Assembly (NCBI GenBank): GCA_963923035.1
Contig: CAWUKT010000052.1
Location: 1-50,003 of the forward strand
DNA from: CAWUKT01 sp963923035
Lineage (GTDB): Bacteria > Bacteroidota > Bacteroidia > J057 > JADKCL01
Reading direction: 5' to 3'
Length of the DNA stretch: 50,003 nt
Positions within the stretch are counted from its first letter, which is position 1, and the number at the start of each line of letters is the position of its first letter. Positions 10,362 through 19,047 of the stretch are shown piece after piece. The notes beneath the pieces were generated by a model. The model saw only the letters and a program-made list of their open reading frames with translations. It had not been told where the DNA came from and searched no databases. Both the position numbers and the translations under genes were made by a program.

Positions 10362-10946
10362 ATGTCCAACCTCAACTATACCATCCCGGTCTTACTGGAT
10401 GAAATCTACATTGTCGACCGGAGAAAGGGCCTGACCTTTCGCATTGATGTGAAAGTTGACATCGCGTCCGGAACGATCCTGACTTCCGCGATGGTCTTCT
10501 TTTCTTCGGGCAAGGTCTATTCCGTTCCCGTTCAGTTTGCCCCGCTGGGCGCTGAGGCCGGTACCCTCCAGGCCCTGGTGTCCTCCGACAAAGACTACCA
10601 GGAAGTCAAATTGACCTATTCCGGGACCACCTACGATGCCCAGGTCCGGAAGAATCCCCAGGACCCCAACCAGTTCTTCATCAACCTGGGACGGCGATTC
10701 TCCATCATTGTCAAGGAGAACGCCCAGTTCAATATCTTCTGGTTCATCGTGGCCGGAGCGGCCGCGGTGTTCCTGGCGGACGACTGCGTGGATGACAAGA
10801 TTGACCGGCTGGAAGATGTCGTGGACGATGGCATTGTGGTGGAAGGAACCATCGGCTTGGATGGTGACTTGCTTGGGATAGATGTGCTGGACCTTGAAAT
10901 CAAGGTAGACCTGAAAGTCAAAGGGGGAGAAGGGGACAGCAAATAA
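10362..10946 (+). CDS. hypothetical one-helix membrane protein, 194 aa, downstream of RHS gene
   Basis: Unrecognised protein starting MSNLNYTIPVLLDEIYIVDR. The first 120 residues look like beta strands. One hydrophobic segment, FNIFWFIVAGAAAVFLA (about 127-143), is followed by a very acidic C-terminal part (DDCVDDKIDRLEDVVDDG). No N-terminal signal is seen. It follows the RHS gene but sits behind a strong terminator and probably has its own promoter in the AT-rich 10250-10360 stretch. A membrane-bound immunity protein for the RHS tip is one possibility. A plain structural or accessory protein is equally possible. Confidence 0.8.
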   Translation: MSNLNYTIPVLLDEIYIVDRRKGLTFRIDVKVDIASGTILTSAMVFFSSGKVYSVPVQFAPLGAEAGTLQALVSSDKDYQEVKLTYSGTTYDAQVRKNPQDPNQFFINLGRRFSIIVKENAQFNIFWFIVAGAAAVFLADDCVDDKIDRLEDVVDDGIVVEGTIGLDGDLLGIDVLDLEIKVDLKVKGGEGDSK

Positions 10947-10985
10947 ATTCCATTTCGTACCGATTTCGAAGCCAAGGGACAGCCG

Positions 10986-11579
10986 CTACAAGACGGGTTG
11001 GGGAGGAGGCATTCCCATTCCCCGTTGTTGGATTTTGTGATGGTAGTGGGTTTGGCTCAATTTCCTTCGGACCACAACCACCTTTCCGTACCGGCGAAAG
11101 TCCCCCTTGAAGCTCTGGTGGACAATGCCTTTCAAAGTGCCCGGGTCCAACAGGGCCCAGGTGTAGAATGGTTTTCCCGCCTGACAGCGTTGCTGGAACC
11201 CGGTTTCACCTGAGTTGCGGAAGAAGGGATCGAGGGAAATGTTGAATTGGGTCAATCCAAACAGCCGAAGCATCAACAGGACCGCTTCGACCTCGGCAAT
11301 GGAAATGGGGGCCGCAGCCTTGCGGCTGACCAGGACGTCGACGTCCCCAGCGGACGCCGGTGCCACCAAATAGGAGCCCACCCAATGGAAATGAAACTTG
11401 TGATTCAGTCTCTGATCAATGACAAAGGCCCGGAGAGCTGCTTCCAGTTCGGTGGGAGGGAGATGGGAAACGGGAGCCAGCGAAGCAGCCGGAGGGTACA
11501 GTTCGGTGAGTCCCGCCAGGAGGGAGGCATGGGAAATGCTTTGAGCAGTCTTTTGGATCTGGGAATATTCGATGCTCAA
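10986..11579 (-). CDS. nucleotidyltransferase-like protein, 197 aa
   Basis: The central motif VGSYLVAPASAGDVDVLV has Gly68-Ser69, then Asp79 and Asp81. This fits the hGSx(9-13)DxD signature of the polymerase-beta-like nucleotidyltransferase fold, with Asp117 in NISLD as a candidate third metal ligand. The rest is not recognised; the C-terminus is basic and His-rich (KLSQTHYHHKIQQRG). The start is uncertain: no ATG is available before the motif, so a TTG at 11579-11577 is used, with AAGGA about 15 bases upstream. The gene is convergent with the 194-aa gene and lies on the same strand as the PLD-like gene, 130 bases downstream of it. Function is inferred from one motif and is therefore tentative. 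Confidence 0.6.
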   Translation of the reverse strand: MSIEYSQIQKTAQSISHASLLAGLTELYPPAASLAPVSHLPPTELEAALRAFVIDQRLNHKFHFHWVGSYLVAPASAGDVDVLVSRKAAAPISIAEVEAVLLMLRLFGLTQFNISLDPFFRNSGETGFQQRCQAGKPFYTWALLDPGTLKGIVHQSFKGDFRRYGKVVVVRRKLSQTHYHHKIQQRGMGMPPPQPVL

Positions 11580-11712
11580 AAATAATGGGTAAGGTCCTTT
11601 ATATTCAGGAGAAAAATTCCTTTATTGAGGAGAAATACAAGGGTAGCCCCCGCGCTATCTTTAAAGTTGACGAGTCGGTGATCGGGTTCTCCCCTTCTCC
11701 GGCTCTGTTTTT

Positions 11713-13011
11713 TTAGAGCGGTTGGATCCGGTTCCACATCGTCTCAAAATCCTCCCTGAATTTTCCCGCCAACTCCATCCGATTCCGAACCAACAGACGG
11801 TGGTCACAATGCCGCTGGATGGCATCGGTCGTCGAATTGGCCGTCCCGGTCAGCACCATTCCCCGGCTGGGATTCACCATATACTTCTGGTGCATGCACC
11901 TGGTCCCCATCCGCACTTCCAGTGGCAATTCTTCGGCCTGCGCCTTCGCCTGGAGCTCCCGCCCGAAATCCCCGCTCACCTGACGGTCCACGATGAGGCG
12001 GGCCCGGACCCCCAGCCGGACCCGGTCCAGAAGGGCGGTATAGTCCGCGACCCGCTTGGAGAAGGCAAACATGGCGATCAAGACCTCCTCGCCGGGCTGG
12101 GCCCGGTGCAGTACATCGAGCGCCAGTGTCGTCAGGGAAATCGGGACCTTCTTCTCCTTTCCATTGCCCTTCATCATGAAAAAATGCCGCTGTTTTCCAC
12201 TCCCCGAAAACCCATTCCGGGCCACCTCTTCGTCGGGGCGTTTGGAGCTGAAGGCCAGTACCAGATCGCCAGTAAGGGGTTCCTTCAAGTGGTCCAGTTG
12301 GTGCCGGGGAATGAAGGGGTGACGAAGGGAGCGGGGATGGACAATGGAGGAAGAAGCATGGGACAATGCCTGGTGGAAAGCGTCTTTTTGGGCCAGCGCC
12401 TTTGCCAAGGGCAAGGCCAGGGCGGGGTTGTCCCACATGGCAAAGAACTCATTGTCAAATTCCTTCAGGATACGCAACTCTTCGCCGGTTTCGGGTGCGA
12501 TCTCGACCAGGTTTTCGTAGTTGTTTTCCCCTCTCTGGGTCCAATTGTAGCTGCCCAATAGCATCTGAATCGGCTGTCCATCGACGGAAACGGAGATGGT
12601 CCGGTGGTGGAGCAGCCCAAGGCTTTTGTTATAGTCCCAGGCCAATTGGCCGAGTTGGCGGTTCCATTTATACGGCTGGTCGTATTTGAACCGCACTTCC
12701 AGATTGGCGGGGCCTCCCTCGGCCAATTCCCGGACGAGGTTCCCTTTGCCCGGCGCCACCAGGCCCCAATCCACCAACAGCCGGATCCGGAGATGAGGAA
12801 AACGTGCTGCCATGTCCACCAACCGGTCCCTGATCTCGGCATTGGTAAAGCTGAAGGCCATCAGGTTGATTTCCACGCCCGGCCGCTCGGCCGGAACCCG
12901 GTCCAGAAAGGCCAGCACGACGAATTTGAGGGGTTGGGGAGACGTACTTTTGAAGTGGGCGGAAATCATGTTGGGGGCAGAAATAGTTTCCTGAGGGGAC
13001 AAACTAATCAT
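11713..13011 (-). CDS. phospholipase D-like domain protein, 432 aa
   Basis: A two-domain PLD-superfamily protein; the family cleaves or transfers phosphodiester bonds in lipids or nucleic acids through paired HxK motifs. The second half has a full motif, HQK (374-376), followed by GTANS (389-393). The first half has HHR (135-137) then GSYNW (153-157), so its lysine is replaced by arginine. No signal peptide is present, so it is probably cytoplasmic. I place the start at the ATG at 13011-13009, whose ATGA overlaps the stop of the upstream repeat ORF. A longer frame from a GTG at 13395 exists, but its extra 128 residues are only translated tandem repeat. The substrate cannot be told from sequence; nuclease-type and lipid-type members share these motifs. 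Confidence 0.87.
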   Translation of the reverse strand: MISLSPQETISAPNMISAHFKSTSPQPLKFVVLAFLDRVPAERPGVEINLMAFSFTNAEIRDRLVDMAARFPHLRIRLLVDWGLVAPGKGNLVRELAEGGPANLEVRFKYDQPYKWNRQLGQLAWDYNKSLGLLHHRTISVSVDGQPIQMLLGSYNWTQRGENNYENLVEIAPETGEELRILKEFDNEFFAMWDNPALALPLAKALAQKDAFHQALSHASSSIVHPRSLRHPFIPRHQLDHLKEPLTGDLVLAFSSKRPDEEVARNGFSGSGKQRHFFMMKGNGKEKKVPISLTTLALDVLHRAQPGEEVLIAMFAFSKRVADYTALLDRVRLGVRARLIVDRQVSGDFGRELQAKAQAEELPLEVRMGTRCMHQKYMVNPSRGMVLTGTANSTTDAIQRHCDHRLLVRNRMELAGKFREDFETMWNRIQPL

Positions 13012-13391
13012 TTTTGGTGGGGGGAAGGGGAGAAAGAGAAGGGGAGGGGCCTGCCGTGGTCCCACACCGCAATGGCCGAGTTGGGAACTCCGATGGCCGA
13101 GTTGCCGACTCGGATTCCCGAGTTCACGACTGCGATGGCCGAGTCGGGAACTCCGATGTCCGGGTTCATGACTGCGATGGCCGAGTTCTGAACCCCGATG
13201 GCCGAGTTGGGAACTCCGATTTCCGAGTTCGTGACTCCGATTCCCGAGTCTGGAACTCCAGTTGCCGAGTTCGCGACTGCGATGGCCGAGTCGCGAACGG
13301 CAATCCCCGGGTTCACGACACCAATTGCCTGGTTCTCCGCCGCGACAATTGCCCCCTTTTCTATTCGATTTAAGGATTTGTTTACATTCAT
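13008..13391 (-). CDS. heptapeptide-repeat ORF, 127 aa, translationally coupled to PLD-like gene
   Basis: Starts at an ATG (MNVNKSLNRIEKGAIVAAEN) and continues into about 13 copies of a seven-residue unit, consensus G-V-P-N-S-A-I, with alternates such as IAVMNPD and IAVVNSG. It ends with a Pro/Ser-rich tail, SFSPSPHQK. Its TGA overlaps the PLD ATG as ATGA, the usual sign of translational coupling. The repeat period of 21 bases keeps other frames open too, so coding is not proven, but this frame has both an ATG start and a coupled stop. Regular Asn/Val/Ile placement every seven residues could form a beta-solenoid-like or stacked structure; that is inference. Confidence 0.5.
   Translation of the reverse strand: MNVNKSLNRIEKGAIVAAENQAIGVVNPGIAVRDSAIAVANSATGVPDSGIGVTNSEIGVPNSAIGVQNSAIAVMNPDIGVPDSAIAVVNSGIRVGNSAIGVPNSAIAVWDHGRPLPFSFSPSPHQK
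13072..13344. repeat. 21-bp tandem array, about 13 units
   Basis: Units begin ATGGCCGAG or close variants and recur exactly every 21 bases (13072, 13093, 13114, 13135 and on to 13324). The first nine bases are most constant; the rest alternates between forms like GGAACTCCG and CGACTGCG. The units at 13072 and 13198 are identical and others differ at several positions, so the array is old or diversified. There are no unique spacers, so this is not CRISPR. The exact multiple of three keeps reading frames open on both strands. Confidence 0.95.
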
Positions 13392-13632
13392 TCACCTACC
13401 GACCTTTTCTGTTCATTTTCAAAGCCTTCATTCCCAGTGACCCACAAAAGAAGAGGAGAACAGAAGCGGTAAAAACCAGCCTCAAAACCGCTTTCTTATT
13501 AAATTTTGAATCGTTCTTCTCTGCGTCCGATAATTTCACTTATTTATGGAAAAGGCAGGGGAATTTGCTTTATTTGATGTTCCCTTTGGACCTTACCAAA
13601 GTTGATTAGATAAGAAACGCTTACGAAACCGG

Positions 13633-15831
13633 ATGATGCCCGAAGAAGGACTTACCCCCGAAAATCCCGAATCAGAGGATGCCCAGACATCTCAGGAGGA
13701 GGTTCCTTCGGTCGACGACGTAGACAACTCTGTGGTGACAGAGGAGCCGAAAGATGAAACTCCGGTCGCAGAAGAATCAAATGAAGCGGAAACAGAGGCC
13801 TCCTCTGAAACTCCCGCCGAACCCACTTCTGAGACCGAAGCCGAACCTGAAGCCCCTGTTGAAGATGCGCCTGCCGATGCTACCGAAGCAACTGATGCTC
13901 CTGAGGAACAAGATGGAGAACCAGTCGAACCGGAAGCACCGGCCGAGACCACCGCAGAAGCGGCGACAGAAACGGAAGCCTCCGAGGACGGAGACGCCAG
14001 CGATGGCGACGCCGAGGAAGCAACCCTCGACATCGACCCGCCCGGAAACGAAGCCGCGTCCAGTCTCCTCGCCGAGATCCTCGGCGACGAAGACAACTTC
14101 GACTCGGTCGTCGAAAAGGCCAATCCCAACGAGCTGGCCCTCCTCATGGAGACCATTGCCGAGCGCGGCAACGTCGGAGAATTCATCTCCAAAGTCGGCT
14201 TGATCAAGCGCGACTTCGACAAGAAGACCGACGGCGATACCGCCGACAAGTCACTCCTCGAACGTTTTTCCACCGCCCTCGCCCGCTTCAACAAGAAGCG
14301 CAAGGCCTACTACGCCGAGCGGGAAAAGGAAAAGGAAGAAAACTCCACCAAGAAATACGCGCTTCTGGAGCGTTTGAAAATCATCGTGCTGGAAGAGCAG
14401 GTCACCAAGATCGGCGACGTGCGGCAGATCCAGAGCGAATGGCGCAAGATTGGATGGGTCCTTCAGAAGGACATTCAGCCGCTGAATGAGACCTACCGCC
14501 AGTACCTGGACGTCTTCTACAACTTGCGGAGCAAGTACCAGGAACTGCTCGACCTCGACCGGGAGTACAACTACAAGAAGAAGTTGGAGATCATCGACAA
14601 AGTCGATGCCCTGATTCCCGAGGAGGAAAGCAGCCGCGAGGTCTGGAACGATCTCAGCAGCAAGGTCCGGGCCTTCCAGGACGAATGGAAGCAGGCCGGC
14701 CAGGTCCCCCGCGACAAGGTCTCCGAGGTCAACAGCTCCTACCGCGACGTGCTGGACCGCTTCTACGAAACCCGCAAGGGCTATTTCGAGTTGCAGGACG
14801 CCCAGCGCGAGGACAATGCGGCCAAGAAGCGGGAACTCCTCGAACAATTGAAAGTGTACAGCGACTTTGCCTCTACCAAAGCCCGCGACTGGAACGAAGC
14901 CACCAAAACTGTCCTGGAGATCCAGGAGAAGTGGAAAGGGATCGGACCGGGGCCGTTGGAGGAAAACAAAGTCCTGTGGAAAGAATACCGCGCCCTCTGT
15001 GACAATTTCTTCACCAACAAGGGCAAATTCTTCAAAGACTTCGACCAGATCCGTTCGGAGAACCTGAAGAAGAAGATCGAGATTTGTGAGAAGGCCGAGG
15101 CGTTGCAGGAAAGTGACGATTGGAAAAAGACCGCGCAGGTTCTGAAGGACTTGCAGCGGGAGTGGAAAACGATTGGCCCCGTCCACGAACGCCACTCCAA
15201 CAAGGTTTGGAAGCGCTTCCGCAAGGCCTGTGATACCTTCTTTGACCGCCGTAGCGACGCCATGAGCGCCGACCGGGATCAGTTCTCCGAGAACCTGGCC
15301 ACCAAGGAAGCCCTGATCAAGGAGCTTCAGGAATTGGGCGAGGCGCCCGATGCCGGTCAGCGGATGGATGATTTCAATGCGATCAACACGAAGTGGAAGG
15401 CCACCGGCCACGTCCCCTTCAAGCAGAAGGACAAGATCAACAATGCCTTTAAAGAAGCCATTGGCAACTTCTTTGACAAGGCGAAGATCAGCAAGGGCGA
15501 TGCCCGCCGGATGCGCATGAAGGCCGATATCAATTCCATCACCAATGAAGACCAGCGGACCCGCCGGATCAAAGGTGAGATTCGGAAGGTGCAGGGCAAG
15601 ATTCGCGCGATCCAGTCCGAGGTCGATACCTACGAAGTCAATATCCTCTACATCGCCAAAGGGCGGAAAGGGGACACGCTCCGGAACCAGATTCAGGCGC
15701 AGATTGATTCCGAGAAGGCCCGGATCGCCGATGAGAAGAAGCGCCTGAAGGAGCTTCGCCACCTGCTGGACAATCCGCCCCAGCCGGAAGAGGAAGCCAA
15801 GGCCGAAGCGGTCAGCGAAGAAGAAGAATAG
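13633..15831 (+). CDS. DUF349 repeat protein, 732 aa
   Basis: Five DUF349 units are visible by their W-K-x-x-G-x-V/P signature near residues 269, 352, 434, 511 and 588 (WRKIGWV, WKQAGQVP, WKGIGPGP, WKTIGPVH, WKATGHVP). Each is followed by a long charged helix with F-F or F-Y pairs. Residues 1-140 are a low-complexity Glu/Ala/Pro/Thr stretch, probably disordered. The C-terminus is a coiled coil ending in a Glu/Ala tail. Bacteroidota genomes usually carry one such cytoplasmic protein; its role is unknown. Two Met codons stand at the start (13633 and 13636); the first is used. It is monocistronic, with a perfect terminator just downstream. Confidence 0.94.
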   Translation: MMPEEGLTPENPESEDAQTSQEEVPSVDDVDNSVVTEEPKDETPVAEESNEAETEASSETPAEPTSETEAEPEAPVEDAPADATEATDAPEEQDGEPVEPEAPAETTAEAATETEASEDGDASDGDAEEATLDIDPPGNEAASSLLAEILGDEDNFDSVVEKANPNELALLMETIAERGNVGEFISKVGLIKRDFDKKTDGDTADKSLLERFSTALARFNKKRKAYYAEREKEKEENSTKKYALLERLKIIVLEEQVTKIGDVRQIQSEWRKIGWVLQKDIQPLNETYRQYLDVFYNLRSKYQELLDLDREYNYKKKLEIIDKVDALIPEEESSREVWNDLSSKVRAFQDEWKQAGQVPRDKVSEVNSSYRDVLDRFYETRKGYFELQDAQREDNAAKKRELLEQLKVYSDFASTKARDWNEATKTVLEIQEKWKGIGPGPLEENKVLWKEYRALCDNFFTNKGKFFKDFDQIRSENLKKKIEICEKAEALQESDDWKKTAQVLKDLQREWKTIGPVHERHSNKVWKRFRKACDTFFDRRSDAMSADRDQFSENLATKEALIKELQELGEAPDAGQRMDDFNAINTKWKATGHVPFKQKDKINNAFKEAIGNFFDKAKISKGDARRMRMKADINSITNEDQRTRRIKGEIRKVQGKIRAIQSEVDTYEVNILYIAKGRKGDTLRNQIQAQIDSEKARIADEKKRLKELRHLLDNPPQPEEEAKAEAVSEEEE

Positions 15832-15863
15832 GAGCAGGAATTTCTCCTGCCCTCCCCATACAG

Positions 15864-15893
15864 ACGGGCCACCCTTGCAGGTGGCCCGTTTTC
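15864..15893 (+). terminator. Rho-independent terminator after DUF349 gene
   Basis: Perfect 10-bp stem, ACGGGCCACC and GGTGGCCCGT, around a 6-base loop, then TTTT. It lies 33 bases after the stop of the DUF349 gene. Confidence 0.9.
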
Positions 15894-15900
15894 TGTTCAA

Positions 15901-15939
15901 GTGAAAACCGGCCCGCCCCTTTGGGAGCTGGACCGGTTT
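15901..15939 (-). terminator. probable terminator of the exporter operon
   Basis: Read on minus, AAACCGGTCC and GGGCCGGTTT pair over 10 bases with one G-T pair, around a 15-base loop, and are followed by TTTT. It lies about 70 bases after the stop of the ATPase gene at 16009. It abuts the DUF349 terminator, as expected between convergent units. Confidence 0.65.
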
Positions 15940-16008
15940 CAAAAAACCTCACATTTTTCACTGTTGAACGGAATCGTACATAAAAAGGGAGTAGAGAGTA
16001 ACTGAGAT

Positions 16009-16689
16009 TTATTGTTGGATGACCCGGCCGTCTTGGAGGACGATGGTCCGGTCGCTGGCCTTGGCAAAGTCAAGGTCGTGCGTGACGACCAGAATCGATT
16101 TCTGGTGCTCCTCGATCAACTGCCGGAAGACGTCGAAGACCATGTCGGTATTGCGGGTGTCGAGGTTGCCGGTGGGCTCGTCGCAGAGGATCAGGTCGGG
16201 CTCGTTGATGAGGGCGCGGGCGATGGCGACGCGTTGCTGTTGGCCCCCGCTCAATTTGACCGATGCTTTTAAGGCCTGGTCCTTGACATCAAGGATTTCC
16301 AGGAGTTTGTAGGCTTTGGCCTCAATTTCTTCGTGGGAGTACCGGCCCAGCTTCATGGCCGGGAGCATGACGTTTTTGAGGGTGGTGAATTCGGGGAGGA
16401 GGTAGTGGAACTGAAACACAAATCCAATGTTTGCATTGCGGATGGCGGCCAATTTGCGATCTCCTTTTCCCGTCACCACCTTGTCGAGGACCTGGATCTC
16501 CCCCGTATAGTCATTGTCCATCGTACTGAGGCAATACAACAGGGTCGATTTCCCCGATCCACTCTTCCCAATCATCGAGACAAATTCGCTCTGGTACACC
16601 TTGATGTTGATGTCCTTCAGGACGTGGAACTCGACCGGGGAATGGAAGTATTTATTGAGGTTGCGGGTTTCCAGTACTGTCTGCTTCAT
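16009..16689 (-). CDS. ABC transporter ATP-binding protein, LolD/MacB type
   Basis: A 226-aa ATPase subunit that powers an FtsX-like permease. Walker A GKSGSGKST (41-49), a Q-loop in FVFQFHYLLPE, signature LSGGQ (146-150), Walker B LILCDEP (166-172), D-loop GNLD and switch His204 are all intact. The PEFTTLKNVMLP stretch is typical of the LolD/MacB/YtrE branch. The start at 16689 (MKQTVLETRN) is chosen because it lies 13 bases after the permease stop; the frame stays open further upstream inside the permease gene. It is the last gene of the exporter operon. Confidence 0.94.
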   Translation of the reverse strand: MKQTVLETRNLNKYFHSPVEFHVLKDINIKVYQSEFVSMIGKSGSGKSTLLYCLSTMDNDYTGEIQVLDKVVTGKGDRKLAAIRNANIGFVFQFHYLLPEFTTLKNVMLPAMKLGRYSHEEIEAKAYKLLEILDVKDQALKASVKLSGGQQQRVAIARALINEPDLILCDEPTGNLDTRNTDMVFDVFRQLIEEHQKSILVVTHDLDFAKASDRTIVLQDGRVIQQ

Positions 16690-16702
16690 AGTAGGTTCGG
16701 TG

Positions 16703-17932
16703 TTATTTTCTAAAGATTTCAACGGGGTCGACATTGGCGGCTTTCCGGGCGGGGAAGTATCCGGCTCCGAGGGTCAGGGCCAGTCCGAGGAGGGCACTCT
16801 GGACAACCAGGGCGGGCTCCACGTCGATGGGGAAATAGCCCACCGGCTGGCCGATGTAGATATTCGACATGATGGTGATGAGGATGACCCCGAGGATGAG
16901 TCCGGCAAGGGTGCCGAGCACGCCCATGAGCAGGGCTTCCGAGATGAAGATTTTGACCACGTCCCGCCCATTGAAGCCCGTGGCTTTCAGGATGGCGATG
17001 TCATCGATCTTCTGGGAGATGGTCGAGCTCAGGATATTGTAGATCCCGAAGCCGGCCAGAACCAGGATGGCGAAGGAAATCGCCGTCATCATGATCTGTC
17101 GGGTGCTGTCCTGGGTGATCAGGTCCCGGTTCGTCACCGTCCAATCTTCGACTTCATACGGCACAACCTCCGAGAGCTGTTCGGCGTAGGCCAGGCTCTG
17201 GTTGGGATCGATGGTATTGGCGTAGATGGTCGTGACAAAGGAAGCGCCCTCCTTGAGGAATTGCTGGGCGGTAGGGATGCTGACGTAGGAACGGCTCTCG
17301 TCCAATTGGGAGTTCCCGGTCTCAAAGATGCCGACGATGCGGAGGATCTTATTGACCCCGTAGGAAGAGGTCACTGTGATGTTCTGGCCCACCGTCAGGC
17401 TCAATTTCTTTGCAATCCCCGACCCGATGATGATGCCATTGTTGTTGTTCGCCAGGGCTTCGATACTGCCGGCTACCATTTTCTCCTCGGTCTCGAACAT
17501 CTCCGCGTACTGCATGATGTCGACGCCCAGTCCGCTCCCCTTGAGTTGGGTATTGCCCCGGCTGTAGAAGGCCGAGAAATCAATCACGGGGATGGCATTG
17601 GTGAGGAAGGGCTGCGCTTCCAGCTGGCTCAGGAGCTGGTCGGGATTGTTCAGGCGCTTGGACAAGGTGGTGATCTGGGGGTTGGCGATTAGGGTCAGTC
17701 CATCTTCCGTCTCGAAGAGCGGTTGACTCATCTCATCCGCCTTGTAAATCTTGATGTGGGCGTTGTTTTGGAAGATATTGTCCCGGGAAAAGCCCGTAAA
17801 ACCACTGTTGAGGGAGTGCATGAAGAGGTAAATGCCTACTCCAATGGTGATGCCCAGGGCCGTGATCAGGGTTTGCTTCTTCCGCGTGAAGATGTGCGTG
17901 AAGGCGATGTCGAGGTTGACGGGTAATTTCAT
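16703..17932 (-). CDS. ABC transporter permease, FtsX/MacB type
   Basis: A 409-aa inner-membrane protein: one N-terminal membrane helix (about 22-38, LITALGITIGVGIYLFM), a periplasmic MacB-like domain (about 45-270) and three C-terminal helices (about 283-305, 330-355, 375-395). It ends with the typical ARKAANVDPVEIFRK. The family works by moving its periplasmic domain to drive export of substrates already in the periplasm. The preceding adaptor gene ends 18 bases upstream and the ATPase starts 13 bases downstream, so the three subunits are one unit. The substrate (lipoprotein, drug or peptide) cannot be told. Confidence 0.93.
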   Translation of the reverse strand: MKLPVNLDIAFTHIFTRKKQTLITALGITIGVGIYLFMHSLNSGFTGFSRDNIFQNNAHIKIYKADEMSQPLFETEDGLTLIANPQITTLSKRLNNPDQLLSQLEAQPFLTNAIPVIDFSAFYSRGNTQLKGSGLGVDIMQYAEMFETEEKMVAGSIEALANNNNGIIIGSGIAKKLSLTVGQNITVTSSYGVNKILRIVGIFETGNSQLDESRSYVSIPTAQQFLKEGASFVTTIYANTIDPNQSLAYAEQLSEVVPYEVEDWTVTNRDLITQDSTRQIMMTAISFAILVLAGFGIYNILSSTISQKIDDIAILKATGFNGRDVVKIFISEALLMGVLGTLAGLILGVILITIMSNIYIGQPVGYFPIDVEPALVVQSALLGLALTLGAGYFPARKAANVDPVEIFRK

Positions 17933-17950
17933 GGCTGGGGGTTGGAAGGG

Positions 17951-19045
17951 TTAATCCAGGGCGATCACCAGGGTCGTTTGTTCATCAATGCCCTTGAGGA
18001 CGTGGACCCAATCGTTGCTGATGGTCTTGGTGGCCAAAAGGGTCTTTTTCTCTTCCCCCTTGATCTGCACCATGCCGTTGAAGTCCAGGTACTCCCGGGG
18101 AATGACGAGAGCATTTTCCACCTCGCCGACGATGATATTCGTCTGCAACTGCGTCCCCAATACCTTGAAGTCAAGGGGATCGGTGAAGCGGAGCTCGCAG
18201 GAGAAGGACTGGTCCTGCTCGTCAAACATGGGCAGGATCTTGTGGACCTCGGCATCGAAGGGAGCTTCCGGGTGGGTATTCAATTGAACCACGGCCTTTT
18301 GTCCCACCTTTACCTTGGAGATGACACTCTCGTCGAGGCTGATATGGGCGTAGATGTCGGTGGGGTGGCCGATGGTGGCGAGGGCTTCCCCGCGGCGCAC
18401 GTAATCGCCCACTTCCTTGAATTTCTTGTAGACTTTCCCGGCCACGACGGCCTTGGTTTCGACCTGGTCCAGGCTCTCGGAGCTGACCTGGTAATTCGTC
18501 CGGGAATTGATGAGCTGCTGGTCGGCTTCGACCTTCGCGCGGTTGTACGCCTCGATGGCCGAGGCGAGGTTCTTCTCCGAAGTCCGGTAAGCCAGCTGAA
18601 TCTTTTCGTATTCGACCCGGGCCACGCTGTTTTGCTGCCAGAGCTTCTCGTAGCGGGCCGCCTGCACCGAGTCCTGTTGCAGTTGCTGCCGCGCGATGTC
18701 AATATTCGCCTGGGCCTGGCGGAGGCCCGGGGCGCTGCTCCGGGTATTCTGCTGCGCAATGGCGTACAGGTCCCGGTTGCCCTTGGTATTCAATGCAGAA
18801 GATTCATTCTCGATCACGGCCAGCGTCGCGCCTTTTGCCACCATGTCGCCTTCTTCAAAGTTCAGTTCGAGGAGGTAGCCATCGGACAGGGCGGTGAGGG
18901 TATAGGAATCTTCGGCCCGCAATTCTCCACTTCCGAAGACGGTCTCGGTGAGGTCCTTGCGGATGGGTTGGGTTTCTTCGATCTGTTGTTGGCAGCCCAG
19001 CATAAACACCAGGCAGGTGGCCAGGAGGAAAGATGGGATTTTCAT
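17951..19045 (-). CDS. membrane fusion (HlyD-family) adaptor lipoprotein
   Basis: The periplasmic adaptor of a tripartite exporter, 364 aa. The signal ends in a lipobox with VFMLGC, giving a lipid-modified Cys18. It is followed by a biotinyl-lipoyl-like half-motif (SDGYLLELNFEEGDMVAKG), a long alpha-helical hairpin (about 100-200), the second lipoyl half (VVAGKVYKKFKEVGDYVRRG) and beta-barrel domains. The ATG at 19045 is two bases after the TolC-like stop; a TTG two codons further upstream would overlap that stop and is less likely. It links the FtsX-like permease to the TolC-like channel encoded next to it. Confidence 0.92.
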   Translation of the reverse strand: MKIPSFLLATCLVFMLGCQQQIEETQPIRKDLTETVFGSGELRAEDSYTLTALSDGYLLELNFEEGDMVAKGATLAVIENESSALNTKGNRDLYAIAQQNTRSSAPGLRQAQANIDIARQQLQQDSVQAARYEKLWQQNSVARVEYEKIQLAYRTSEKNLASAIEAYNRAKVEADQQLINSRTNYQVSSESLDQVETKAVVAGKVYKKFKEVGDYVRRGEALATIGHPTDIYAHISLDESVISKVKVGQKAVVQLNTHPEAPFDAEVHKILPMFDEQDQSFSCELRFTDPLDFKVLGTQLQTNIIVGEVENALVIPREYLDFNGMVQIKGEEKKTLLATKTISNDWVHVLKGIDEQTTLVIALD

Positions 19046-19047
19046 GG

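Noticed and set aside
13072..13344. Possible CRISPR array
   Set aside because: Units follow each other directly every 21 bases with no unique spacers, and no cas genes are nearby.
13012..13395. N-terminal extension of the PLD-like protein by 128 residues from a GTG
   Set aside because: The extra part is Arg/His/Gly-rich translated tandem repeat. The ATG at 13011 and the competing coupled frame give a better explanation.
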